A stretch of DNA of 64,000 bases from Actinomycetota bacterium (GTDB lineage Bacteria; Actinomycetota; Acidimicrobiia; Acidimicrobiales; Ilumatobacteraceae). The notes under the pieces were generated by a model. That model was not told the DNA's origin. It ran no database searches and was given only the letters and a program-made list of their open reading frames with translations. The position numbers and the translations under genes were made by a program. The stretch is from assembly GCA_029978335.1 (NCBI GenBank), contig JAPOJQ010000002.1, forward strand, positions 62,001 to 126,000, written 5' to 3'. Positions 54,443-63,525 of the stretch are shown in pieces (positions within the stretch are counted from its first letter, which is position 1; every line of letters begins with the position of its first letter).

Positions 54443-55576
54443 CGACTTCGCGATGATCGTCTTCATGATCTCGTTGGTCCCGCCGTAGATCGAGGTGACA
54501 CGAGCATCGGCGTAGTTGCGCGCAATCGGATACTCAACGGTGTACCCGTAGCCGCCAAAGAACTGCAGGCAGCGGTCGGCGGCCTCTTTTTGCAGGTCGG
54601 TGCACCAATACTTTGCTTGCGCCGCCTCAGCTGGCGACAATGTGCCCGCGTTCAGCGCCATCACGCATTGGTCGACGTAGGCCTGAGCGACATCGATCGA
54701 CGTCTTCACCTCTGCAAGCACGAATTTCGTGTTCTGGAACGAACTGAGCGGTGAACCAAATGCATGGCGCTCACGCACGTACTCCACCGTCCAATTGAGC
54801 GCAGCTCGTGCGGAGGCAACCCCGGTGATCGCGATCGACAAACGCTCCTGGGCGAGATTGGATGACAGATAACGGAACGCTTGGCCTTCGTCGCCGAGGC
54901 GATTCGACACGGGAATCCGAACATCGTCAAAGAACAACTCGGCGGTGTCTTGTGAGTGGTTGCCAATCTTGTCGAGGTTCCGACCTCGCTCGAAGCCAGC
55001 CATACCGCGTTCGGCGACGAGCAGTGTCATCCCGGTGTGACGAGCGGTTGGGTCGGTCTTCGCGACCACGATGATGAGGTCGGAATTGATGCCGTTGGTG
55101 ATGAAGGTCTTTGAACCGTTCACGATGTATGAGTCACCGTCACGCACTGCCGTCGTGCCGACGCTTGCAAGGTCTGATCCGGTGCCGGGTTCGGTCATCG
55201 CAATGGCAGTGATCAATTCACCCGAGGCAATCCGTGGCAGCCAGCGATCACGCTGCTCGTCGTTGGCGAGTTCGAGGTAGTACGGGATGGTGATGTCGTT
55301 GTGCAAGGTGATACCAAGCCCGGCGCCGCCGATGCCGGCGTAGGCGAACTCCTCGGCAACCACTTGGTTGAACCGGAAGTCATCAGATCCGCCACCGCCG
55401 TATTCGGTTGGAATCTGCATTCCAAGAAAACCGTTGGCACCTGCCGATGCGTAGATCTCGCGCGGCGAGATGCCCGCCCGTTCCCACTCCATGTAGTTCG
55501 GCACGATCACCTTTGCGACCCATGAGGAGAACGACCGGCGGAACTCGTCGTGGACATCGTCGAAGATGCTGCGCAT
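54431..55576 (-). CDS. Acyl-CoA dehydrogenase
   Basis: 381 aa. FAD and substrate blocks: YCLE-type region absent but ELITAIAMTEPGTGSDLASVGTTAV is the first signature, and QFFGGYGYTVEYPIARNYADARVTSIYGGTNEIMKTII the C-terminal one. ERLSIAITGVASARAALNWTVEYVRERHAFG carries the base region. Oxidises an acyl-CoA, passing electrons to ETF. Substrate chain unknown. Confidence 0.94.
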   Translation of the reverse strand: MRSIFDDVHDEFRRSFSSWVAKVIVPNYMEWERAGISPREIYASAGANGFLGMQIPTEYGGGGSDDFRFNQVVAEEFAYAGIGGAGLGITLHNDITIPYYLELANDEQRDRWLPRIASGELITAIAMTEPGTGSDLASVGTTAVRDGDSYIVNGSKTFITNGINSDLIIVVAKTDPTARHTGMTLLVAERGMAGFERGRNLDKIGNHSQDTAELFFDDVRIPVSNRLGDEGQAFRYLSSNLAQERLSIAITGVASARAALNWTVEYVRERHAFGSPLSSFQNTKFVLAEVKTSIDVAQAYVDQCVMALNAGTLSPAEAAQAKYWCTDLQKEAADRCLQFFGGYGYTVEYPIARNYADARVTSIYGGTNEIMKTIIAKSLGL

Positions 55577-55675
55577 TCCGTAATGGTAGAGAACCGGCTA
55601 CACGAGGCACCAAGCGAGCCTCATCACTTCGAACGGTCAGGCGCATGATCGGCTCTCACGCCCCATACTGGTCAG

Positions 55676-57355
55676 GTGAGCGACGCCACCGAGACCGCTG
55701 ATCTTCGCGAGGACTTTGTGCGCGAGATGGTTCGCAAGGATCTCCGCGACGGCACCTACAGCCGGGTGCAGACCCGCTTTCCTCCGGAGCCGAACGGCTA
55801 TCTCCACATCGGCCATGCAAAGGCCATCACGTTGGACTTCGATCTCGCGTCGGAATTTGATGGCACCTGCAACCTTCGTTTTGATGACACCAACCCCGAC
55901 ACCGAAGACACCGCGTTCGTCGATGGGATCATTGAAGACCTGACGTGGTTGGGTTTCACCCCCTCGGGCGACCCGCTCTACGCGAGCGACTACTTCGAAC
56001 AGTTGTATGCATGGGCAGAGTCGATGATCGAACGCGGTCTTGCCTACGTCGATGATCAAGATGCTGAAACGATCTCCGCTCAGCGAGGTGGCTACGGTCA
56101 ACCCGGCATCGAGAGTCCATTTCGCACTCGCAGCAGCGACGAGAACCTCGACCTCTTCCGTCGCATGCGTGCTGGCGAGTTCGGCGAAGGAACTCGTGTG
56201 CTTCGAGCCAAGATCGACATGCAGCACGAGAACATGCAACTGCGCGATCCCGTCATGTATCGGATCCGCCACGAGCACCATCACCGGACGGGCGACCGCT
56301 GGCACATCTACCCGACCTATGACTGGGCGCATGGGCAAAGCGACGCGATCGAAGGCGTGACGCATTCGCTGTGCACACTTGAGTTCGACAGCCATCGTGC
56401 GCTCTACGACTGGTACCTCGAGCAATTGCCGCTGCCGCATGAGCGGCCGCGCCAGACCGAATTCGCTCGTCTCGAACTGACCCACACGGTGACGTCGAAG
56501 CGTCGGCTTGCCGGTCTCGTCGCGGATGGCGTGGTCGACGGCTGGGATGATCCGCGCATGCCGACCCTGCGGGGACTGCGGCGGCGTGGCTATCCCGCAG
56601 CAGCGATTCGCGAGTTCTGCTCCTACATCGGCGTTGCCCGCACCAACAGTCGCCATCAGATCGAACTGCTCGAATCCTTTGTCAGGACGCACCTCAATCG
56701 CGTGGCGCCGCGCCGGATGGCCGTGCTTGACCCCATTCGGCTGGTCATCACCAACTGGCCCGAGGGGCTCGTCGATCACGTTGAGGTGGTGAACAATCCG
56801 GAAGATCCCGCCGACGGCACCCGAATGGTCCCGTTCTCGGGAGAGTTGTTCATCGAGCGTGACGACTTCATGCTTGACCCTCCGCCTAAATACTTCCGAT
56901 TGACACCAGGGCGCGAAGTGCGATTGCGCGCTGCGTATTTCGTGACGTGCACGCACGCCGATACCGACGCCGACGGCCAGCCGATCACCGTGTTCGCCAC
57001 GTACGACCCTGCCACGCGCGGCGGCAACGCTCCCGACGGGCGAAAAGTGAAGTCGACCATGCACTGGGTGTCAGCCGCGCACGCAGTCGACGGTCGAGCA
57101 ATGCTGTACGACCGGTTGTTCAGCGCCGAGGTCCCCGGGGATCGAACCGGCGATCCGCTCGATGACCTCAATCCACGGTCACGTCAGGTGCTCGACAACT
57201 GTCGATTCGAACCCGCTCTTGCCGACTGCCCACATGGTGAGGTCGTGCAATTTGAACGCCTCGGCTACTTCGCTCACGACACACGAGAGCCTCAGCTGTT
57301 CCACCGCACGGTCGGCTTGCGCGATGAGTGGGCACGCATCGCTGGACGCACCTGA
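55676..57355 (+). CDS. glnS: Glutamine--tRNA ligase
   Basis: 559 aa from GTG 55676. Class I: NGYLHIGHAKAI (HIGH box, residues 44-47), VTSKRRL (KMSKS-like, about 272) and WDDPRMPTLRGLRRRGYPAAAIREF, the GlnRS-specific region; DPIRLVITNWPEG starts the anticodon-binding beta-barrels. GlnRS charges tRNA-Gln directly, instead of the GatCAB transamidation route that most actinobacteria use. A tRNA-Gln gene lies about 2.9 kb away. Confidence 0.95.
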   Translation: MSDATETADLREDFVREMVRKDLRDGTYSRVQTRFPPEPNGYLHIGHAKAITLDFDLASEFDGTCNLRFDDTNPDTEDTAFVDGIIEDLTWLGFTPSGDPLYASDYFEQLYAWAESMIERGLAYVDDQDAETISAQRGGYGQPGIESPFRTRSSDENLDLFRRMRAGEFGEGTRVLRAKIDMQHENMQLRDPVMYRIRHEHHHRTGDRWHIYPTYDWAHGQSDAIEGVTHSLCTLEFDSHRALYDWYLEQLPLPHERPRQTEFARLELTHTVTSKRRLAGLVADGVVDGWDDPRMPTLRGLRRRGYPAAAIREFCSYIGVARTNSRHQIELLESFVRTHLNRVAPRRMAVLDPIRLVITNWPEGLVDHVEVVNNPEDPADGTRMVPFSGELFIERDDFMLDPPPKYFRLTPGREVRLRAAYFVTCTHADTDADGQPITVFATYDPATRGGNAPDGRKVKSTMHWVSAAHAVDGRAMLYDRLFSAEVPGDRTGDPLDDLNPRSRQVLDNCRFEPALADCPHGEVVQFERLGYFAHDTREPQLFHRTVGLRDEWARIAGRT

Positions 57356-57726
57356 GCCGGTGCATCATCGTGCCGCAGGAATGCCGACCAGTCGTCAAGT
57401 GCGCCACTCGAGATAGCAAGGAGTGCGACGTCGACTTCAATCGGCCGAACGAGGCCAGTCGCCACAGCTGACTCGACATCACCCGTCAGAATGATGATCG
57501 CTGCGAGCAGCACCCCCAGCGGGTCGATGTCGTAACCAGTCGGATCCGCCACCGCTGTGGGACCCGTGTCGATGAGCCCCGAACCAACGACGACGGTGAC
57601 ATCAGGTGCTGGGTCGCTCACCGATTCAGGCATTGGCGTTGGCACAGGGCTTGGCTCCGGGGCGGCGCAGCCGGCGGCGAACAGCAGCAGCGCCAACACG
57701 TAACGACCAGCGTGGTAGCGCGTCAT
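57292..57726 (-). CDS. Putative lipoprotein
   Basis: 144 aa with the lipoprotein signal YVLALLLFAAGCAAPE, then a Pro-rich segment (PEPSPVPTPMPESV) and an alpha/beta-looking domain of unknown type. Its stop overlaps the convergent glnS end by 64 bases. Its start overlaps the previous stop (ATGA), so it is in an operon with the exported protein upstream. Confidence 0.65.
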   Translation of the reverse strand: MTRYHAGRYVLALLLFAAGCAAPEPSPVPTPMPESVSDPAPDVTVVVGSGLIDTGPTAVADPTGYDIDPLGVLLAAIIILTGDVESAVATGLVRPIEVDVALLAISSGALDDWSAFLRHDDAPAQVRPAMRAHSSRKPTVRWNS

Positions 57727-58352
57727 TCGCCGGCCCCTGAGGCGGACCCATCGATGCCCGCAAGTACCACACCAAGTTCAAGGGCTTGGATCCGGTCAGG
57801 ATCGGTTGCGCGAACCCCGTCGTCCCCCACGTCACCAACCAGTGCCATCATGCGATCGACGGTCCGATCACGTTCGGCGAGCAGGCCACCGGTCACACGT
57901 TGGCGATCGATCGGTCCCAGAGCGTCAGCCATCGACAACCGCATCACGATGGTTGCGCTCAGACGTTCGGCGTGCGCCAGCCAGAGTGTTGGTTCCAGTT
58001 CGTCAACGCAGCTGCTGGCCTCCACCTGCAACACCTCGTTGCGACACGCGATCACAGGACCCACGAACCGACTCGAGATATCTCGCCATTCCGGTCCGAC
58101 CACGCCCCAGGCATCATCGACCAACGCAACACGATCAACGACATCGTTCACATCGACTGCTACCAACGACAGCATCACATCGCGTTCGATCGCAACGTCG
58201 ACGAGCGTCGCGAGGTCAGCGAGGCGTTGGGCGTCAGGTAGTTCTCTCAGCCCCGCGCTCCGCAGCACGGCCTCGACCGACCCAACCGACATGGTCTGCA
58301 CCGGCGCGATACCAGTCCACGATGTAAGAACGATGATGAGCAGTGACCACAC
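57723..58352 (-). CDS. Exported hypothetical protein
   Basis: 209 aa. A short hydrophobic N-terminus (LLIIVLTSWTGIAPVQT) may be a signal peptide; the rest is a soluble helical region with one cysteine pair (ACRNEVLQVEASSC). No family recognised. It is coupled to the lipoprotein gene through an ATGA overlap, suggesting a shared envelope role. Confidence 0.62.
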   Translation of the reverse strand: MWSLLIIVLTSWTGIAPVQTMSVGSVEAVLRSAGLRELPDAQRLADLATLVDVAIERDVMLSLVAVDVNDVVDRVALVDDAWGVVGPEWRDISSRFVGPVIACRNEVLQVEASSCVDELEPTLWLAHAERLSATIVMRLSMADALGPIDRQRVTGGLLAERDRTVDRMMALVGDVGDDGVRATDPDRIQALELGVVLAGIDGSASGAGE

Positions 58353-58454
58353 GTGTCCGACCTCCGACGACGACCGTCGGCGACCGTAACGACGTGCGGT
58401 TGACTGCTCCGACGACGAATGTCACCGGTTCACTACAGGTTGATCAACGCGTGA

Positions 58455-59888
58455 TCAGTGCGCCAGATGCGGCCACGGATGCGAGCGTTCCAACTGTGCG
58501 GCAACCGACAAGAGGAGGTCCTCGCGCCCGTAATCAGCAACGAGTTGCACTCCGATCGGCAGACCGCTTGCAGTGCGGTGCAGCGGCAGGCTGATGGCCG
58601 GTTGACCCGAGGTGTTGAACGGGGGCGTGTACACCACCCATTCGGCAGCACGACGCAGCGGTTCCATCGGTCGCGCAACGTCGTTGTCATGCTCGCCAAT
58701 CCGCGGCTGTACCTGCGCCACCGTCGGTGTGACCAACAGGTCAAAGCCGGACGCCCACCATGCAAGGCACTCGCGTCGGAATGACGCGACAGCAGCGAGG
58801 GCGAGGGCGTAATCCTCCCCTGACATACGACGGGCGAATTCTGCTTGTGCCCAGTTCATTGGCTCGACGTCGTTCTCGTTGATCTCGCGGCCCAGCAGGT
58901 CGCTGAAGGAGCGGACGTTGATCGCCGCGCCAACCGCCCACAACGCCATAAAGCGCGTCACGGTCGACTCATCGGACAACACGGCCGGAAAGCTGTACTC
59001 GACGTGATGTCCAAGGGCCTCGAGCATCCGCCCAGCGGACTCCGCGGCTTCGGTGCAGTCGGCATCAACCGTGCCGCCACGGGGATGCCCACTCAGCAGT
59101 CCGATGCGAAGACGCCCTGGATCGCGATCCAGCGCAGCCTCATAACCAACTGGTGGGACTGGGGCGATCACCGAGTCACCCGTGCCCGGACCCGCGACGG
59201 CAGCAAGTAAGCGGGCGGTATCACGGACCGAATGGCTGACCGCGAGTTCAACACCGAGTCCGGTCTCGGCTCGGAAGGGTCCGGTCGAGATACGACCTTG
59301 CGATGGCTTCAAACCAACGAGACCACAGCACGACGCAGGAATTCGGATTGACCCTCCCCCATCGGAGGCATGTGCGAATGGCACCATCCCAGCCGCAACC
59401 GATGCGGCAGCGCCACCCGATGAGCCACCTGGCGTGCGTTCGGTATCCCACGGGTTGCGCGTCGGGCCCCATGCCACCGGTTCGGTGACCGGAACGGTGC
59501 CCATCTCAGGGCTGTTGGTTCGACCGAGGATCACGAGTCCGGCTGCTTTGAATCGCGCCACGAGTGCGGTGTCGGTGCTCGACCGATACTGCGCATCGCG
59601 GAGCGCCACATTGCCATTGCTCAGCGGCATACCTGTCATGTGCGCATGTAAATCCTTGAGGAGAAACGGCACCCCACGAAACGGACCGCGTGGGAGGTCG
59701 GGATCGCCTGCAGCCTGACGCGCTTGGTCGAACCACCGAATATTCACCGCGTTCAACGGACCGTCAAGCGCTTCGATGCGTTCAACCGCAGCATCAACAA
59801 GTTCGACGGGCGACACCTCCCCTGACTCGACGAGTTCCGCTTGCGCGGTGGCGTCCATCCAACGGGTGCGGTCAGCGAGTTCCCCCAT
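58455..59888 (-). CDS. Amidase (amidase signature family)
   Basis: 477 aa, the second amidase here. FLLKDLHAHMTG has the catalytic Lys; RTPGGSSGGAAASVAAGMVPFAHASDGGGSIRIPASCCGLVGLKPSQG holds the Ser pair, so the triad is complete. ISLPLHRTASGLPIGVQLVADYGRE is the conserved C-terminal block. Substrate unknown. Confidence 0.93.
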   Translation of the reverse strand: MGELADRTRWMDATAQAELVESGEVSPVELVDAAVERIEALDGPLNAVNIRWFDQARQAAGDPDLPRGPFRGVPFLLKDLHAHMTGMPLSNGNVALRDAQYRSSTDTALVARFKAAGLVILGRTNSPEMGTVPVTEPVAWGPTRNPWDTERTPGGSSGGAAASVAAGMVPFAHASDGGGSIRIPASCCGLVGLKPSQGRISTGPFRAETGLGVELAVSHSVRDTARLLAAVAGPGTGDSVIAPVPPVGYEAALDRDPGRLRIGLLSGHPRGGTVDADCTEAAESAGRMLEALGHHVEYSFPAVLSDESTVTRFMALWAVGAAINVRSFSDLLGREINENDVEPMNWAQAEFARRMSGEDYALALAAVASFRRECLAWWASGFDLLVTPTVAQVQPRIGEHDNDVARPMEPLRRAAEWVVYTPPFNTSGQPAISLPLHRTASGLPIGVQLVADYGREDLLLSVAAQLERSHPWPHLAH

Positions 59889-59947
59889 GCGTGATTGCTA
59901 CCACATGACCACAGAGCCCAATTGAGATGAGTGGAGCACCGCGTGAT

Positions 59948-59992
59948 GTCGCGTCATCCCTGACGCGACGACGACCCTCGCTGAGGGTCGTC
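59948..59992. terminator. Two adjoining perfect hairpins downstream of tRNA-Glu
   Basis: GTCGCGTCA-TCCC-TGACGCGAC is followed without gap by GACGACCCTC-GCT-GAGGGTCGTC. Together they fill the space between tRNA-Glu and the amidase start and probably end the tRNA transcript. Confidence 0.6.
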
Positions 59993-60009
59993 ACGCTCAT
60001 TACATCGAT

Positions 60010-60085
60010 TGGCAGCCCGTACGGGATTCGAACCCGTGCCGCCACCTTGAGAGGGTGGTGTCCTAGGCCACTAGACGAACGGGCC
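60010..60085 (-). tRNA. tRNA-Glu (CTC)
   Basis: 76 nt with encoded CCA. Acceptor stem GGCCCGT pairs with ACGGGCT; D-arm GTCTAGTGGCCTAGGAC, anticodon arm CCACC-CTCTCAA-GGTGG with anticodon CTC, T-arm CGGGTTCGAATCCCG. Matches actinobacterial tRNA-Glu. Confidence 0.94.
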
Positions 60086-60173
60086 TTGTGGCGGGCAGGA
60101 CGCTATCAGCCCACGTCGCCGACGACACCTGCTCGCAAGCACTCGCTAGTGGGCTGCCAGCGCCCGGAAATGA

Positions 60174-60201
60174 CGATGACCGGCCTGAGGGCCGGTCATC
60201 G
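60174..60201 (-). terminator. 12-bp hairpin after tRNA-Gln
   Basis: CGATGACCGGCC pairs perfectly with GGCCGGTCATCG around TGAG, three bases beyond the tRNA-Gln CCA; a short T-run follows on the minus strand, so a terminator is likely. Confidence 0.7.
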
Positions 60202-60204
60202 AAG

Positions 60205-60279
60205 TGGTTGGGGTGCAAGGACTTGAACCCTGAATAACAGAACCAGAATCTGCTGTGTTGCCAATTACACCACACCCCA
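60205..60279 (-). tRNA. tRNA-Gln (CTG)
   Basis: 75 nt with encoded CCA. Acceptor TGGGGTG pairs with CACCCCA; anticodon arm GCAGA-TTCTGGT-TCTGT gives anticodon CTG; T-arm AGGGTTCAAGTCCTT. Matches bacterial tRNA-Gln. Lies between glnS and gltX. Confidence 0.93.
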
Positions 60280-60325
60280 TTGGGTGACCGGATTGTATCG
60301 CTCGGGCTGCGAACGACCACCCCGA

Positions 60326-60931
60326 TCAACCGGCGCCGGACAGCACACGAAAGCCAGCGATGCGCCCGACCGCCACCCCAGCCGCCTCAACCACGTGGCG
60401 TCGCGCTGATGCCCAACCGGTAATCACCGAGGTGGTCGTCGATGACACACCGACCGTCACTGTGCCCCCAATCGAACGCTCCGCAATCATGCGTGAACGC
60501 AACGCATGGTGTGGGTCGGTCACCACGACGACTGACGTGATGTCATTCGCCACTACCAATTCCGCCACACCTTGCATCGATTCATACGTGGTCGTTCCCG
60601 AGTCCTCCGCGAGTATCGCTGCAGCGGGCACACCTGCGTCGACGAGGTAGCGATGCGATGCCGCGGCTTCGGTAAAACGGTCCCCGGGCTGGCTGCCACC
60701 GGTCACGATGATCCACTCGACCCCGCCTGACGACCAGAGTGCCACCGCTGCATCGAGACGGGCTGCCAACTGTGGCGACGGTCGTCCGTCGTATTGAGCA
60801 GCACCCATGACGACCAGTGCATCAACTGGTGGCTGCGCGTGTTGGCGGCCGACAACAACGACCTGCACCAAGGTGGCCAGCAGATACGCGGCCAGCAGTG
60901 CGACGCCGATCAGTCCACGCCGCCACCACAT
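60326..60931 (-). CDS. YdcF/SanA-like DUF218 protein
   Basis: 201 aa. An N-terminal membrane segment (GLIGVALLAAYLLATLVQVVVV), then the DUF218 core DALVVMGAAQYDGRPSPQLAARLDAAVALW, EWIIVTGGSQPGDRFTEAAASHRYL, TTTYESMQGVAEL and VVVTDPHHALRSRMIA. The family includes ElyC and SanA, tied to envelope integrity. Seven bases before the gltX stop, so possibly in one transcript. Confidence 0.9.
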   Translation of the reverse strand: MWWRRGLIGVALLAAYLLATLVQVVVVGRQHAQPPVDALVVMGAAQYDGRPSPQLAARLDAAVALWSSGGVEWIIVTGGSQPGDRFTEAAASHRYLVDAGVPAAAILAEDSGTTTYESMQGVAELVVANDITSVVVVTDPHHALRSRMIAERSIGGTVTVGVSSTTTSVITGWASARRHVVEAAGVAVGRIAGFRVLSGAG

Positions 60932-60937
60932 CGGTGT

Positions 60938-62329
60938 TCAGCCCGATGCTCGCTCAATCGCCGCTCGCATACGTCCAAGCGACACGTCAACTCCGAGCAC
61001 CTCAAGCGACTCAAACAGCGGCGGGCCAACCGTGCGGCCAGTCACCGCAACCCGCACCGGTGCTTGGGCTTTGCCCAGCTTGAGGTCGAACGTCGTCATC
61101 ACCTGCTCAAGCGTCGACTTCAGCACCTCCGCTGACCAGTCCTCGAGCGCTGCATAGGCATCAACTGTCGCCGTCAACAAGGCGAGCGAGTAGTCCGCCG
61201 CCATCACCTTGTTCCACGACTCCTCGTCGATCACCACCTCGCTAAAGATGAAGTCGACCAGCGCGGGCACGTCGGAGAATGTCACGAGGCGCGGCTGAAT
61301 GTGTGGAGCGATCGCCGCGAGTTGGTCCTTGGACCACTCGTCAGGAACCCAGCGACAACACTCCTCAGCAAAGGCATCGGCCGACATCATGCGGATGTAC
61401 TCACCGTTGAACGCAGCGAGTTTGCGGACATCGAAAAACGCTGGGGACAGGTTCACATCTTCAAGATGGAACAATGACTCGATCTCGGCCCACGGAAGGA
61501 TCTCGCGGTCATCGCCCGGCGACCAACCAAGCGTCATGAGGTAATTCACCATCGCCTCGGCGAGGAACCCTTCCGACCGATATTGCTCGAGAGCCACCTT
61601 GTCGCGACGCTTCGACAGTTTCTTGCGCTGCTCATTCACGAGTACCGGCACATGCCCCCACACCGGGGGACGCTCGCCGAGTGCGGTCCACAACATCTGC
61701 TGTTTGGGTGTATTCGGTAAATGCTCCTCGGCACGAACCACATGCGTGATGCCCATGGTGACGTCGTCAACCACATTCGCCAAGTTGAAGACCGGACTGC
61801 CATTGCCCCGCAGCAGCACGAAGTCTTCGATCACCGCATTGTCAAAGTTGACTCGACCGCGAACGAGATCGTCGACGACGGTGGTGCCGTCGGGAACCCG
61901 AAAACGAAGGACGCGCCCAGGCCCAGGGCCAAGACCAAGATCACGCGACCAACCGCCGTAACCGGTCCCACCCTCGGATGCCGCTCGCTCAGCAATCTCA
62001 TCGGGCGTCATCGCGCAGTAGTACGCATGGCCGGCGGCGTGCAACTTCGCAGCAGCATCAAGATGCTGATCTGTTCCGCTGCTCTGGAAGTACGGGCCCT
62101 CGAACACCGGATCGTCCGACGAAATACCGAGCCATGCGAGTGCGTCGATGATCCCGTCGGTCCACTCAGGACGATTACGAGCGTCATCCGTGTCCTCGAT
62201 ACGCAAGACGAAACGACCACCGAGCTGGCGAGCCAATGCCCAGTTGAACAAGGCAGTTCGAGCGCCGCCAACGTGGAAGAAACCCGTCGGCGAGGGGGCA
62301 AAACGAAACCGCGGAGTTGACGACGTCAT
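60938..62329 (-). CDS. gltX: Glutamate--tRNA ligase
   Basis: 463 aa. [22 protein letters not shown] is the HIGH region, [17 protein letters not shown] the KMSKS region, and [20 protein letters not shown] the Glu-binding segment. Helical anticodon domain follows. With GlnRS and a CTG tRNA-Gln present, this enzyme is expected to discriminate against tRNA-Gln (inference). Lacks any extra domain. Confidence 0.96.
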   Translation of the reverse strand: MTSSTPRFRFAPSPTGFFHVGGARTALFNWALARQLGGRFVLRIEDTDDARNRPEWTDGIIDALAWLGISSDDPVFEGPYFQSSGTDQHLDAAAKLHAAGHAYYCAMTPDEIAERAASEGGTGYGGWSRDLGLGPGPGRVLRFRVPDGTTVVDDLVRGRVNFDNAVIEDFVLLRGNGSPVFNLANVVDDVTMGITHVVRAEEHLPNTPKQQMLWTALGERPPVWGHVPVLVNEQRKKLSKRRDKVALEQYRSEGFLAEAMVNYLMTLGWSPGDDREILPWAEIESLFHLEDVNLSPAFFDVRKLAAFNGEYIRMMSADAFAEECCRWVPDEWSKDQLAAIAPHIQPRLVTFSDVPALVDFIFSEVVIDEESWNKVMAADYSLALLTATVDAYAALEDWSAEVLKSTLEQVMTTFDLKLGKAQAPVRVAVTGRTVGPPLFESLEVLGVDVSLGRMRAAIERASG

Positions 62330-62390
62330 CGTTCACGACGTTACCGGCAGCCCGGTCCTGTCGACCGCACCGCCAGTTACCATCAACGAC

Positions 62391-63098
62391 ATGGCGACGG
62401 GCGAGGCACATGATGGTCACCGCAGCGTCTCGGGCGGTCTTGCCCGCGCTGCGGTATTCGGCGTGAATGACGGGCTCGTCTCCAACGTGTCGTTGATCCT
62501 TGGTTTCGCGGCGAGCGGTGTTGATTCGTCGATCGTCCGCCTCGCCGGACTCGCCGGCGCCGTCGCTGGAGCAGTGTCCATGGCGGCCGGGGAATGGGTC
62601 AGCGTGTCAGCCCAGAACGATCTCATCCGTCGTGAGCTCGCCATCGAACTCCAAGAATTGCGGCACAACACCGAACATGAGACCGCTGAACTCGCTGCGA
62701 TCTACGAAGGTCACGGCATGGAGGCCCACAGTGCTGCCACCGCTGCCGCCGAGGTGATGCGTTCGCCTGAATCAGCGCTCAGCGTGCATGCACGAGAAGA
62801 ACTCGGTGTCGACCCGCACGACCTTCCCTCTGCATGGAAGGCAGCGATGTGGTCGATTATTTCCTTCCTCTTTGGTGCGCTGTTGCCGATTGTCCCGTGG
62901 TACCTCGGCGCTGGCACTGGGGCGACGATCGCGTCGCTCAGCATTGGCGTGCTCGCTGCAGCCGGCGTCGGTGCAGCCGTTGGACGCTTTGCTGAACGCC
63001 CACTGCCATGGGCCATGGTGCGTCAAATGCTCATCGTGCTGGGCGCGTGTGCCGTGACTTACGCCATCGGCCAGGTCTTCGGCATCACGTTGAGCTGA
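62391..63098 (+). CDS. VIT1/CCC1-family metal transporter
   Basis: 235 aa from ATG 62391; the track start overlaps gltX. RAAVFGVNDGLVSNVSLILGFA and GAVAGAVSMAAGEWVSVSAQNDLIRREL hold the conserved membrane helices with Asp, Glu and Met metal residues; a cytoplasmic helical insert (ELQELRHNTEHETAELAAIYEGHG) is the metal-binding domain. Three C-terminal segments follow. Family members move Fe2+ or Mn2+; direction in bacteria is less clear. Confidence 0.9.
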   Translation: MATGEAHDGHRSVSGGLARAAVFGVNDGLVSNVSLILGFAASGVDSSIVRLAGLAGAVAGAVSMAAGEWVSVSAQNDLIRRELAIELQELRHNTEHETAELAAIYEGHGMEAHSAATAAAEVMRSPESALSVHAREELGVDPHDLPSAWKAAMWSIISFLFGALLPIVPWYLGAGTGATIASLSIGVLAAAGVGAAVGRFAERPLPWAMVRQMLIVLGACAVTYAIGQVFGITLS

Positions 63099-63150
63099 GC
63101 GAGAACCGTCGCATGCTGCACAACACGACACGACGTGCTGAGATGGCAAC

Positions 63151-63510
63151 GTGAATCAGATCAACGTGCTTGGCACCGAACTTCTCCCCTGCTCCATGGA
63201 TCCGCTCCCCGGCTACTACCGAACCGGTTGTTGCGAGAACCGGGGTGACGATCCGGGCATGCACGTCGTGTGTTGCAGGGTCACCGACGATTTTCTCGCC
63301 TTCTCTGCATCAATGGGCAACGATCTGTCAACGCCGATGCCGACCTATGGCTTCCCGGGTCTCACAGCAGGTGATCAGTGGTGCGTCTGCGCAATGCGAT
63401 GGAAAGAAGCGCTCGATGCCGGCCACGCCTGCCCGGTTGATCTTGAACGCACCCACGTCTCCGCGCTCGAGTACATCGATCTTGACGACCTGCGCGCCCA
63501 CGCCGTGTGA
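63151..63510 (+). CDS. DUF2237 family protein
   Basis: 119 aa. NVLGTELLPCSMDPLPGYYRTGCCENRGDDPGMHVVCCRVTDDFLAFSASMGNDLSTPMP and FPGLTAGDQWCVCAMRWKEALDAGHACPV are the family's conserved blocks, with seven cysteines in CC and CxC patterns that may bind metal. Function unknown. Confidence 0.9.
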   Translation: MNQINVLGTELLPCSMDPLPGYYRTGCCENRGDDPGMHVVCCRVTDDFLAFSASMGNDLSTPMPTYGFPGLTAGDQWCVCAMRWKEALDAGHACPVDLERTHVSALEYIDLDDLRAHAV

Positions 63511-63525
63511 ACCCCAGGGATCTCG

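Noticed and set aside
55637-57064. 475-aa ORF antisense to glnS
   Set aside because: Long shadow frames are common in GC-rich genes. The translation shows no domain and overlaps a certain GlnRS on the other strand.
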